A program made the translations under genes and the position numbers. A stretch of DNA of 64,000 nt from Heliocidaris erythrogramma. Lineage: Eukaryota > Echinodermata > Echinoidea > Camarodonta > Echinometridae. The stretch spans positions 27,900,199 through 27,964,198 of the forward strand of contig CM046864.1 of the NCBI GenBank assembly GCA_025617745.1, in the 5' to 3' direction. This document shows, in pieces, positions 23,490 to 34,010 of this stretch. The notes below the pieces were generated by a model. It had not been told where the DNA came from. It was given only the letters and a program-made list of their open reading frames with translations, and searched no databases. Numbering within the stretch: position 1 is the first letter of the stretch; each line of letters starts with the position of its first letter.

Positions 23490-24145
23490 TGGATCCCATG
23501 AACGGCTCTGTAGGCCAGTACTAGTACCAGATTGATAAGCCAAGGAGCTCATATAGGTAGGACTCATAGATAATGAGATATCAGCCCGCCCCCCCCCCCA
23601 AAAAAAAAAAATAGATCTAAAATAAATATCGCCATTTCTCACATACTGTGAGTCATGCAAACCATCCTCGCCCAGGCCTCAGAGTCAGAGTTTGCGAAAG
23701 GGGTTACCTTCCACTCCAGGATCAACTAAGATTGTAAAAATTGATTGACAAAAAAAAACCACACAAAACTGGCAGGTGTGATCAGGGTTTTTTTTTTACT
23801 TGCACATGATGTAAGACTTGTAAGTTATATGGGACTACCCATGTAAGGTAAGGTTTGTGTAGTCCCATATATATATATAGGTTGCAAATGCAAGGTAAAA
23901 ATATCTGTCGATTTTTGTCTTTTCTCTTTTTTAGTCATTCAATTTTTACAATCTTAGTTGATCCTGGAAGGTAACCCCTATAGCAAATTCCGAGGGTGGG
24001 TTGCATGGGTCAACTTAGGTGAGAAATGGTGATATTTCACACACACACACACACACACACACAAGGTAATTATGGATCCCATGTACAGCTCCATAGGCAA
24101 GTACATGTACCAGATTGATAAGCTAAGGAGCTCGTACAGCTACCT
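23490..24145 (+). repeat. Direct repeat of a 75-bp block around the MITE
   Basis: GGATCCCATG...ACCAGATTGATAAGC...AAGGAGCTC at 23492-23555 recurs at 24072-24136 with about ten differences. The two copies flank the inverted-repeat element, with a (CA)n tract before the second. Confidence 0.7.
23622..24040. mobile_element. Inverted-repeat element with nested hairpin
   Basis: CCAGGATCAACTAAGATTGT at 23717 and its complement near 23943 are the best-conserved arm parts. The arms extend out to an ATATCGCCATTTCTCAC / GTGAGAAATGGTGATAT pair. The middle holds a second hairpin (TATATGGGACTAC ... GTAGTCCCATATA). Confidence 0.7.
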
Positions 24146-24639
24146 GGTACCCACGCACAAGCTCCCATGCAATCGCTTAATACGCTGTGGGTCATGGCAC
24201 GTCTATTCTATGTTGTCTTTGAAGCAAAACGGGCCTGGCCGAGGCGTGCCAGAACGATTAGAACGACAAAATGAAAAAAAACAAACGTTGCTTTGGAATG
24301 TTTTTTCTCTTTTTCTCAAGAAAAAAATTGTATGCTTTGGAACAAAAATTTTAGTGTAGAAATGGGGGTCTTCTGGGCGCCACATACCCACCACACACTA
24401 CATGTACATTTATATACTGAGTGCTCCCCCAAAAAATAAACACTTGGATTCACTCTGCTCTTTCCAGGAATTTTGAATCTTCTTCTTCCCGCTTTCCCAA
24501 GCTGGTGGAATATTACATACCAATCATGCCATAGAGTAATTGCATTGTTTTCTTAGCAGTTCAAAATCTTATATAGGATTTATATGTGACAGTTCTTATC
24601 AATGAGAATGAGTTATCCTTGTCATACATGTACCTATGT

Positions 24640-24735
24640 TGGGGGTCCTGACAGGTTGGGTGTCCGGACAGATAGTTTCCAACTACTGTATACCTATGTT
24701 GGGTGTCCGGACAGATAGTTTCCAACTACTGGTAG
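24640..24735 (+). repeat. 40-bp tandem duplication
   Basis: TACCTATGTTGGG(G/T)GTCC...GACAG...AGTTTCCAACTACT occurs twice in succession. Confidence 0.7.
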
Positions 24736-25427
24736 ATCTGATCTGTAAATTTTAAAACTTTTGCATTCAATATTTGGGAAATCGCAATGTATGTTGGGGC
24801 ATAAGCATGAATAAATATTTTATCTTGGTTAGTGCTATTCCATGCATATTATTTTTGGAGAAATCCAATGGCAAACTTCAGTTATATGGACCTACCCCTT
24901 CATACTAGTGAATTTTATTTTTAAAATGTTTTTTTTTAATACTTTCCTGGATAAGTGGATATATAGGGCAGGGAGGTGTGGGCTGTTCACAGGTACATGT
25001 ATATGATTCAGTAGATATCTACAAACTCTTATTTTCAGTCTTTCATTCAGATCCATATACTCGCCTAAGAAAACGGTTTGATAGTCTGTTATGGATACAT
25101 TTGACTAGTCATTCTATTTTGCTTTCAGATGCATGACATCTCTTATTTGATCAAATTGATGATGGAGCAGACACAGTCATGCTAGAAACATGCAAACAGA
25201 TCTACACACACCTACAGGTAAATATCCTCTTTCGTCACCTTCCATGTTTACTTGAGAGATGTGCAATTATAGAACAGGAATGAAACAAAGAAATTTTGTA
25301 TTTGGAGTAGTAGGGTCTACATGTAAAAAATAAAGAAATGAAGTATAATAAAAATAAAATTAAGCTGGTTTATTGCCACTCGGGTCTATTCCATTAGAGT
25401 TTTTGTCATGCAAGAGCTTGACTAACA

Positions 25428-26914
25428 GGGGCGTTGCTAGAACATTTTGAATGGGGGAGGGTTGTGACACCCAAATTTGCCAACAAATTTTTAGGATGCA
25501 ATACCCATTTTTGCAGACAAAACTGCTGCACCCTAATCCCTATCCTCCGACAAAAATTAATAAAAGAAAATTGCAGACATAGAGATCTTGATCAGACAGG
25601 CCCATTTCGTAAGGAGGGGACTGACGCCTTTTGCCCAAATATCAGCTTTTCAATTTCTAAATATTTTGCCAGAGAGTGAAGCGAGTCAAACAAAATTTGT
25701 TTGAACTTTTTTTTAGGTGAAAATTACTGAAGTTTACTTACATAAGTTATATAATTATCCTGGAACCTTTCTTCTTCAATATGTGGATATGGGTCTGTTC
25801 ACAAAGTTGGGCACCTTTTGAGGCATTATTTCTTTAATCCCCTGTAATTTGATGAAAAAGTCAGTTAGAATTTTCTTACTTGGCCATTCTATCTCTGGTG
25901 AAAATAAAAAGCATCTGAGAATCATAAACATGTTGTTCCACAATGTATTTTGGAAATAATTATGAAAAACCAGCATGTGGATGTAACCGGACATTGTGTC
26001 CGTGTTACATCCGTCTTATTTTGAGACATAACGGCACATCCATAATGCTCTTGATGATAAATATTTGCCTGGTTACTTTAGGCTCTCTATTTAATTCAAT
26101 GCAACAACAACTGCAATGAGAGTATACTGACTTCAAGAGTAATTGATGAAAGTTGCAGATATTCTTTGGTGTCCCATTCATCCACAACTTGTGACAGTTG
26201 ATTGGAAACTGTTACACCCACAACATTCATGATAAACTCAGGGAAGATATTTATTCTTTTGTTAAAAGTTTTGCTTCATTAAGTCAGCACCATAACACAA
26301 TGTACCCATTAATAGGATTTAGCTTTATAAGGTATCATGCATGTAGAAATGTTGGCAATCTAAAAAAAAGGTGGTTGTGGATGTAACATGGGACACCAGT
26401 ATGTTTTTGTCAATACTTTGAAAATGCCTCTCAAAACAATTTGTCTTGTGTTCTTCAAAAGCTTCCTGGAGGCACCAAGTACATTCATATAAAACAACTT
26501 AATGGTGTAAGTCATAGTGTTAAAACTACAATGTTTTTACGATAAAATGTCAAGTTTTGGTGCCCAACTTTGTGAACAGACCCATATATACTAGCACCTT
26601 GCTGCCCGAATGTGACTATCTGAACTTTGACAATCCCAGGGGGGCAGCTGTAGCCTATTGCAGAAGGGAAGGGAAGGGACGCCATTTGCCCAAAGATTAA
26701 CATCTCAATGTTTTGGCGAGCGACTTGAGCGAGCGAGCAAAAAATTTGACCAGTTTTTCCTTCTTTCTCTTCCCTTCCTTTCCTTCTTTTTAGTGTTTAT
26801 TTTCCTTTCCCTTCCTTTCTTTTTTTACCCTATATTTCCTCTTCCCTCACTCTTCCCCCCCCCCCTTTCTTTTGTTGCCAACAGAGGTGGCACATTTGCC
26901 GCTAGCGACGCCCC
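25428..26914. mobile_element. Outer repeat, GGGGCGTTGCTAG ends
   Basis: Left GGGGCGTTGCTAG and right CTAGCGACGCCCC are inverted ends. Between them lie unrelated AT-rich text, a purine/pyrimidine patch and the TA-flanked element at 25790. Relation to the GGATCC-type family is suspected from the similar ends. Confidence 0.4.
25790..26584. mobile_element. 795-bp TA-flanked inverted-repeat element
   Basis: Termini TGGGTCTGTTCACAAAGTTG and complement, each flanked by TA, as expected for a Tc1/mariner-type insertion. A GGTGCCCAAC/GTTGGGCACC block lies in each arm. No transposase remains. Confidence 0.8.
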
Positions 26915-27534
26915 GGTTGACAAATTTATATTTATATCTGCATTCCTATAGATTTTGTAAATTTGTCTTGATGAATGATGAAAGAAATATTTGTGGATGA
27001 AGGATGGATTTACTTTACATGTTATATTCTTATGATGAATAATTTATGGGATTCTGTAGTGCAGCTATAGAGATTTTTGTAGGCAGTTGTTAGTTCCTGT
27101 CTGATTTGTTTGCACATTAGTTTTACACAAGGTGTTGCTGTGTAAATTACTAGAATATTTTTAATAGGTACCTCTACCATCATGTAGACCAGTGCATGTT
27201 GTGTTCGCACCACTGGCATATTTCACTTTAGGACAGTTTCCATTTCAGTTCATGACCAAAAAAGTGTAATGAAAAGCTTGACACCTTGTTAAGAAGCACA
27301 TTGGCCACAATTCACAAAGAATGGTAAACCCATGGTCTAAACTATGGTTTAAAATAACCGTAGCCTGTATTGCCATTTATGATTAGACATGAGGCCATGT
27401 ACGTTGCTTGTACTACCCTTACAGAAGTATTCATGAATTCAGGCCATGGCCTTTTCACAAAAAAAAAAGAATTTCTATTTCATTGAAATTCTAATTATTT
27501 TTTTTAAAACTATCTTTTCTATTATTACAGCACC

Positions 27535-28103
27535 ACCAAACTGTTGTATGTGCGGATTGGATTCCCTGCCACTCCTGGTCTTGCTCAGTTCCAAGATACG
27601 ATTGAGATCACTCGTCCTATCCATCTACCTGTTTGCCTGGGACTCCTGGACCCTCACAGCAGACCTCCAGAGGCGAATTCAAATACTAGGCATCTTGCAT
27701 AAAGACAACATAACCAACGAGACGGTCCGCACCATCATCTGCGCCATACAAAGAACTCCTCACGACCGTGAAAAAGCGCAAAACTGATTTGGCATGCTTC
27801 ATGTTCTTCGGGTCTTGCAAAAACCATCCTGCAAGGCATAGTAGAGGTGTCGTGGTCTAGTGGATACGTCACCGGACTGTGGATCTCATGGTTTGCGGTT
27901 CGAGTCCTGCCGCGGCACTAATGTCCTTTGGCAAGACATTAATCTACATTTGCCACTCTCTACCCAGGTGTAGAAAATGGGTACCCGGTAGGAATTTATT
28001 CCTTGAAATGCTGTGAGCACCGAATTCGGTAGCCTAGCTACTGCCGGGGTAATAATACTTTGGCGCTTAGAAACATTTGTATTAAGCGCATTATAAATGC
28101 AAT

Positions 28104-28138
<35 letters not shown>

Positions 28139-28245
28139 GTGAAAGGTGGAAGAAAAAGAGGAAGACAGAAGAAAAGATGGGAAGACGTTATCAAAGAGTG
28201 GACCAGCCTGGACTTTTATTGTTCTCCATCGAAATGTGCTTTTTA
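27535..28245 (+). pseudogene. Non-LTR reverse transcriptase C-terminal fragment split by a SINE
   Basis: Before the SINE, a frame includes DSWTLTADLQRRIQ, the conserved segment downstream of the catalytic domain in RTE-like elements, then AKTILQG. After it, GGRKRGRQKKRWED and KEWTSLDF are the usual C-terminal end. The two parts abut once the SINE is ignored, so they were one copy. Frameshifts show it is dead. Confidence 0.8.
27850..28135 (+). mobile_element. tRNA-derived SINE with (ATT)n tail
   Basis: Head has TGGTCTAGTGGATACGTC (A box) and GGTTCGAGTCC (B box). Body includes CTTTGGCAAGACATTAATC and GGGTACCCGGTAGG, with an (ATT)n tail. Flanking ATAGTAGAGGTG (27838-27849) and ATAGTGAAAGGTG (28136-28148) look like a slightly diverged target-site duplication. 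Confidence 0.9.
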
Positions 28246-28249
28246 CTTA

Positions 28250-31090
28250 ATTCAGTTTTGCTGTGACTCTTTTGAAATTTGGTTACATATATAGTAGAAA
28301 TGGAATTTTATTATTGTGAATGGCAATTCGGTAGCAATGAATTCCTGTACATGTAGAGAAAATGAAATTTGCCCTTTTTTTTTTTGACATTTATCAATTG
28401 ATGGCTTTTTTCCTTGTCCATCTTCCTAATACCTCAATCACACTAATAAGACCGACACAAGACCCAGAACAAAATTACCCTGAATGGCAAAGAACTGGTC
28501 GATTTGGTGGTGTGATGGCGGTAATAGGATGAGTGGGTGTAACTTGTGCCCCCTCCCCCCCCCCCCCCCCTTTCCTGAATCTTTAGGAAAACTGTTAAAG
28601 ACAACTTGCGTGTTTTCTTCAGCATGTGTTGATGTCAAGAAATATTATGTCCAGATATATTATTTAAAATGTTGACACATCCTTTGCCTCTGATAATATC
28701 CTTCTTGAAAAATCCCTGCCCTTACCAACCATATAGAGCCACATAATGGTCCGAACCAGTTAGCCTGTAATTTATGTTGTATTGTAATTTGAATATACCC
28801 TTATTGAAGCAAAAAATGAACTTTTTCCTTTAATTTGAACTTCCTTTTCTTGTGAAGGGTCAGAAAGGAGAGGGAATAAGAGAGAAGGAGAAAATGGAGA
28901 GGTGCAAAAAAAAAAACGGTAAAAACAAGCCATTGAGAGAAAGGAAGGAAAGGATGAAGAAACAAATCATGAGAAGAGGATGAGGGAGAATGCAGTGATG
29001 GAGAAATTGAGAGAGAGGGGAGAATAGTGAAGAGTGAACACAATCCCAAAGTGAATTTTGAAATATTAGTAGGCCAAGTGGCGTACCCAGGATTTGTTAA
29101 AAGGGGAGGGGTGGGTGTATATATCAGTATTTTGGGGGTCTTTTTACTCCAAAAAATCTCTGATAAGCCAAACAAAAAGAACAAAAAGTAACATTATTTG
29201 GGGGTTACTTTCACTCAAATTATCCAATAAGTGTTAAAAAAAGTTAAACAGGAATTCTAAGGCGCCGTTTTTAACATCAAAAAGGTGTGTGCCGACTTAC
29301 AATAACACAAAAAGGGGGTGTTCGACCACCTAAAAATGCCCCTTTTGTCAATAAGTGCATGGGTAGGCCTACCTTCTTCGTAATGAAAATTTTCTCACTT
29401 TTCAGATATGACTTGGATATTATCAATAATCAAGCTTCCAGAATGTTAGGCTATAGCCCAATATTACAAATATTAGAAGAAAAAAGAAAGAAACCCCCAA
29501 ACAAAAATCACTGACGTGAGGGGGAGGGGGGCCAGGGGATGCCACACTCTTATGACAAGTATTACATCTTCCTAATCAATTCCCCGTCCAAGGAGACAAA
29601 ATAAAATCTTATGTGTTCATTGTTTCATCAGTCTTCAGTCGATCGCATGATCCTGCTGTTCTGAAGATACAAAAAGGGCTTTTCCCCACTTTTCTCTCTA
29701 TCCTCCGATTGTAATATTGGAAATTTGTCTAAGCATCCAACCGCATATCAGTACAATGTATATCTTGACGACTAGTTATAGTAACCGAAATTAGTTTGGA
29801 AAATGTGACATGGGCGTAAGGGGATATTTTCGCTCCTGGGGGACGCCTCCTTTATTTTGCTAAACATTGTCGACATGAATGATTCCATTTCCTCGAGAGC
29901 GAGAAATAAATTTATTGGACCTGCGGGCATTCGTACTCCGCGCGCGGTGGCGGGCTCTGAAACCAGTCCCTGCCTCGTACGGCAATAATTGTGAATGACG
30001 ACAGGGCTGTATTTCCTCCACTCCGATCTCTCTCATTTTCTCTCCCTCCGAGCTCCGGCCAGCCCCTCCTTCCCGATCCCTTACACAACGTCTAGTACGT
30101 CTCTAGTATAGAGCTGATCGTATGGATTGTTGTTTCGTCCATGTTTCAAAATGTGCGACCTCCCCTTCCCCCTTTTAAATGCCTTTTCATTTGTTTCCTC
30201 TTTCTCTTTCTTTCTTGTCGGGCAAAAACATTTGTTATTTATGTATGTAGGATTACCACGCAATAATCAAAATTTGGTAATTCTCCTCACACACGATGTC
30301 GCGACTACCCCAGCGACCGCCCGCCGGCCAGGCCAGGCGATCGACAGGCTAGGCTAGGCCCTTGCCGGCCCACGGGATGAGCTCCAGCGCTCAAGCTTTC
30401 TCTCGCGCGCGATAGTATTGCCGAGTTATCAATCCTTGGTATTGCAAGCCCTGTCAGCATTACACCCCACAGCGGCAGGCCAATGTAAATAGACGTTACG
30501 CTGTGCATTTGCCGAAAGAGGGAGGTAGGCCGACCGTCACAAGTTATAAGCGTCATGCCATACGCTTATAAAATTTCGATTTTAAATCATAAATATCTTG
30601 ATAATGAAATCAGCAATTGACCTGTAAAAGTCAGACGATTCCCGACTGACCTAAAGGTTTCTAATTATCATTGCAGCATGAGCTAATTCAGATTTTTTTT
30701 TTCTGATCTCCGACAAAGTTACTCAATGCCTTTAAATCTAAAAATACTCTGGCTATCATAACATTCTAACACCTCATTACGACTAGACAAAAACAACTAT
30801 TTTTACCAGACAATTTAGTTTACATAAATGCGATGTGAAATGTACCTTGAGGGTAATTAATAAAGTTTTAAAAATAACAAAAACAAAGTGAATCAACTCC
30901 AATAACAAGAATCATTGCACCAATCTCTCAGAAAAGGAATGCACAAAATTTCAGTAGTTATCGGTTATCGCCCAATATCCCCTTTGACATCCCCCTCTAA
31001 AATACTCGAAAAAATCGCTTATTCACGAAAATGAAGTTTCCTCTCGATTCCAATATTAGTGAGCTTTCGAATGTGTGGACTTTAACGCCG
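28250..31090. other. Non-coding stretch with scattered repeats
   Basis: Holds a C run at 28546-28570, a purine-rich patch at 28865-29035 and a GGCGTACCCAGG dispersed-repeat start at 29082. Near 29930-30060 and 30300-30420 are CpG-rich patches that could be promoters. No supported exon. Confidence 0.4.
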
Positions 31091-31109
31091 TCTAATGCTG
31101 CGTTTACAT

Positions 31110-31630
31110 CATGTTCCCGGCAGCCCCGGCAGCCCCGTTTCAGACTGCCACGGACAAAACGGGGTGGACGTAAGACAACGCGGATCAACGGGATGGACAA
31201 ACTTGACACGCCGTGATTGCCGTGGATGCCGGGCCAGATTTTTTAACTGTCAAAAAATTTGCCACGGCAATCACGGCGCAAATGGGAAACTTAGTGAGCC
31301 GCAGAAAAGCGGGATAAACGCAACTCAACGTTTCAGCCCGTAACAGGCCGTAAGAAAACTTGGGGGCCGTCCGTAATGGAACGTCGGAAATGTGAATTCC
31401 CGGCACCGGACGGTCACTTAAAGGTCTGGTACGTTCTGCTGCGTTTTGTCAAGGTTCTTAACATAATCCGGGTTGTATGGTACCGTTTCGTTGCGTTCAA
31501 CCACGACGCCCAACGGCGCCTGACGGCTTACAGGCCCTGCGCGATACGGCGCATTACGTTCTATAACGGCCTGGAACGGTTAGCGCGGTCTGAGAGGACG
31601 AAAAAATGCCGGGCACGGCAGGGGAACAAT
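31110..31630. mobile_element. GC-rich element packed with ACGG/CCGT words
   Basis: Starts TGTTCCCGGCAGCC and ends GGCACGGCAGGGGAACA, loosely inverted. Inside are dozens of CCGT/ACGG words and a hairpin (CGCCGTGATTGCCGTGG ... CCACGGCAATCACGGCG). Composition differs sharply from its surroundings. Open frames are by-products. Confidence 0.5.
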
Positions 31631-32049
31631 AGACGACACATTTCATCTACAACACCAAGAGAGAAGACCAAATTGTGAGGTAAGAATAAAATCAAACCTC
31701 TTTAATCTTTACAAGTATACAGCTCGGTGCACTATATTAGCTGATCAGGTATTGTTTAATAAAATTGTTTACTAAAAAAGTGTTTACTATAAGAAAAGAC
31801 AAGTGTTTACTCTTACAAGCAACAGGATTGAATTTACTGATATTCTCGGTCAAAAGATGGGCATTGGGGTTTAAGCACCGGTTTTGAATCTTAAACAGAT
31901 ATAGTGATTACTTCATAAAGTAAACCGGGTTGCATACAATTTTAACTGTTTTTTGTTTGTATATGCAAGGAGGAAGAAAAAGGCTCCACATCCTGCATTA
32001 CCACCATCTTCGTGATTAATGTTGTCTGCAAGGAGTATCATGAGACAAT

Positions 32050-32345
32050 GGGTGATTTCACCCTCGGTGTTGGTGTTTGGTGTTAGTGTCTATTTTGCCG
32101 CAAAATCGTGATCTCACACCGACTATGAAATGAGAAAAAAATCAGTCGGCGTTAGGTGTTGACCTCTGTTTTTTTTTGACGTAGTTCCGGTTGCCGGTGT
32201 TTATTTTTTGTTAATAATCGTCTGCTGAACCGAGCTCGGCCGCCGGTGTTTAATTTCAGGTACAAATTCCCATTCGCTAACACTATGTACCCCTAGGGAT
32301 TTAAGAAATATCGATTTCACGGTCGGTGTTGGTGTTGGCGTTGCT
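32050..32345. repeat. Direct repeat with GGTGTTGGTGTT motif
   Basis: GATTTCACCCTCGGTGTTGG near 32053 is echoed by GATTTCACGGTCGGTGTTGG near 32319. Between them are GGTGTT and CCGGTGTTTA variants. Function unknown. Confidence 0.5.
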
Positions 32346-32432
32346 AGCTATGGAAAATTCTGCTGATTAGTCATGAGAAATAAACACAGTAGGGCGTCAT
32401 TCGAAATGTAATTTCATACCCTTACAAAAATA

Positions 32433-32870
32433 TCCTGTGGTATTCCTGTGGTATTTCTATGGTACTTTATAATACCACAGAAAATACCACAGGGATGAAG
32501 AGGTACCACACATAAGCATGTGGTACTGCAGCTGCAGAGGTGTAGCCTGTGGTAACCATGTGATATGAAAAATACCATAAGAAATACCACAAAGAAAAAC
32601 TATACCACAAAAATACCATACAGCAGTGCTGTGGTATTTATATAGTACAGTGTACTACCACAATACCGACACATGTGTCGCCTGTGGTACCCATGTGGTA
32701 CCCATTTACCCACAGGAAATACTACCAAGAAAATGTACCACAGAAATATCATACAACAGTGCTGTACTGTTGTACAGTGTGACAAGGCTGTAAGAGATAC
32801 CATACAGATTCCTGTGGTGCTGCAGAGGAGTAGCCTGTGGTACATACTTGGACCTAAAAATACCACAGGG
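32433..32870. repeat. TACCACAG / CTGTGGTA motif cluster
   Basis: The 8-mer CTGTGGTA or its complement TACCACAG, with one-base variants, occurs more than 20 times in both orientations across about 440 bp, with AAATACCACAGGGATG near both sides. It forms many alternative hairpins. Probably an unusual MITE or a decayed inverted minisatellite. Confidence 0.7.
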
Positions 32871-33329
32871 ATGCATAGTTTACCTTACTTTGTTCCATTC
32901 TTCTGTTCTTTATCACTTTTAGACAGTGATGCTTATGACAATGAATATTAAAATAATGTAATCTCGAGGTTTGCTGATATAAGGGAAATGCATTGTTCCA
33001 TTTCAATAAAACTTGCAAAAAGTATTTCTGAATTCGTAATAATGGCGTACGTGGGTCGACCCTGCATGTTTACGAAAATTTGTTGAGATCACGATCATTA
33101 AAAACGTATTAAACGGCACCATGTCGTAACAGGTGCAGGGGTTATGTGCTCAAGTGAATGGCAAAAAGAGGGGAAAAGGGAAATAAAGAGAAAATGAGAA
33201 AGACATGCAGGGAAAGGGAGAAACATGAAAATAAGACGATAGAACCCCTCTCACACTCTTTTCCCATTAACGTTAATCTGCATTACTTTTTTTTAATCAA
33301 GGTATAGTTAGATCATTGTCCCTCTCGAG

Positions 33330-33673
33330 GATGCGCCTTTACGTTTTACAACCTTGCCTAGGCTGATTTTCCCAAAATTGCAACCAAACGGCTCATATTT
33401 ACCAAGATTATGAATATGAATTATAACTATGGATGGACTTTACAGGCAATTATAGCTTGCCTAGTAACTCCTTGGTTATATCTAAGCTTAATTTGCGCAA
33501 TAAGAGTTTAAATTTAGGTCTGCGGCTCTGTGCTAAATTGTTGCCTACATACGTACGTACATGCACAGTACGCAATTTCAGTCAATACTTAGAGTGAGCT
33601 CGAGCTGCAATTTGCAATTTATGGAAAATATGCCTAGGCAAGGTTGTAAAACGTAAACGCGCCTCCAGGATAC
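33330..33673. mobile_element. MITE with TTACGTTTTACAACCTTGCC arms
   Basis: TTACGTTTTACAACCTTGCC at about 33338 and its complement (33634-33656) flank some 270 bp of non-coding sequence. Outer ends (CTCGAGGATGCGCC / GCGCCTCCAGGATACC) are less conserved. Confidence 0.7.
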
Positions 33674-33736
33674 CAGTGGCCCTGTAATGACTGGACCCAC
33701 GTTGCGCCATTGATATGAACAAAATAATAGGGAGAT

Positions 33737-34010
33737 TACACTCTAAATTCCTTAGAGTAAAAAATCAGTGTATAAGATTATTTTTTTACTCTAAGCGTGT
33801 CCAGAATTAGGGACCAAACCATGTAGATTAAAAATTAATCTAACGTTAGACTAAATTTTGTTAATCTTTCTTAGATTAGAAATTTTAATGCTTTAGATTA
33901 AAAGTTTTTAATCCAATTGATTAAATTCTAATGTAATTGTACTAATAAAACTAATCTTACAGATTAAAATATTCTTAGATTAACTGTTAAGTTTAATAAG
34001 ATTAAAATAT
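33737..34010. mobile_element. TACACTCTAAATTCC-ended element, left part
   Basis: Opens TACACTCTAAATTCCTTAGA and continues with TAGATTA/TTAATC-rich sequence. A complementary end lies at 43840-43859, 10.1 kb away. A small internal hairpin closes near 33800. Confidence 0.55.

Noticed and set aside
25131..25218. Coding exon between TTGCTTTCAG and CAG/GTAAAT
   Set aside because: Splice borders look good, but all frames contain an early stop or only a 13-codon start, and no matching downstream exon was found. Could be a 5' untranslated exon; not listed as a gene.
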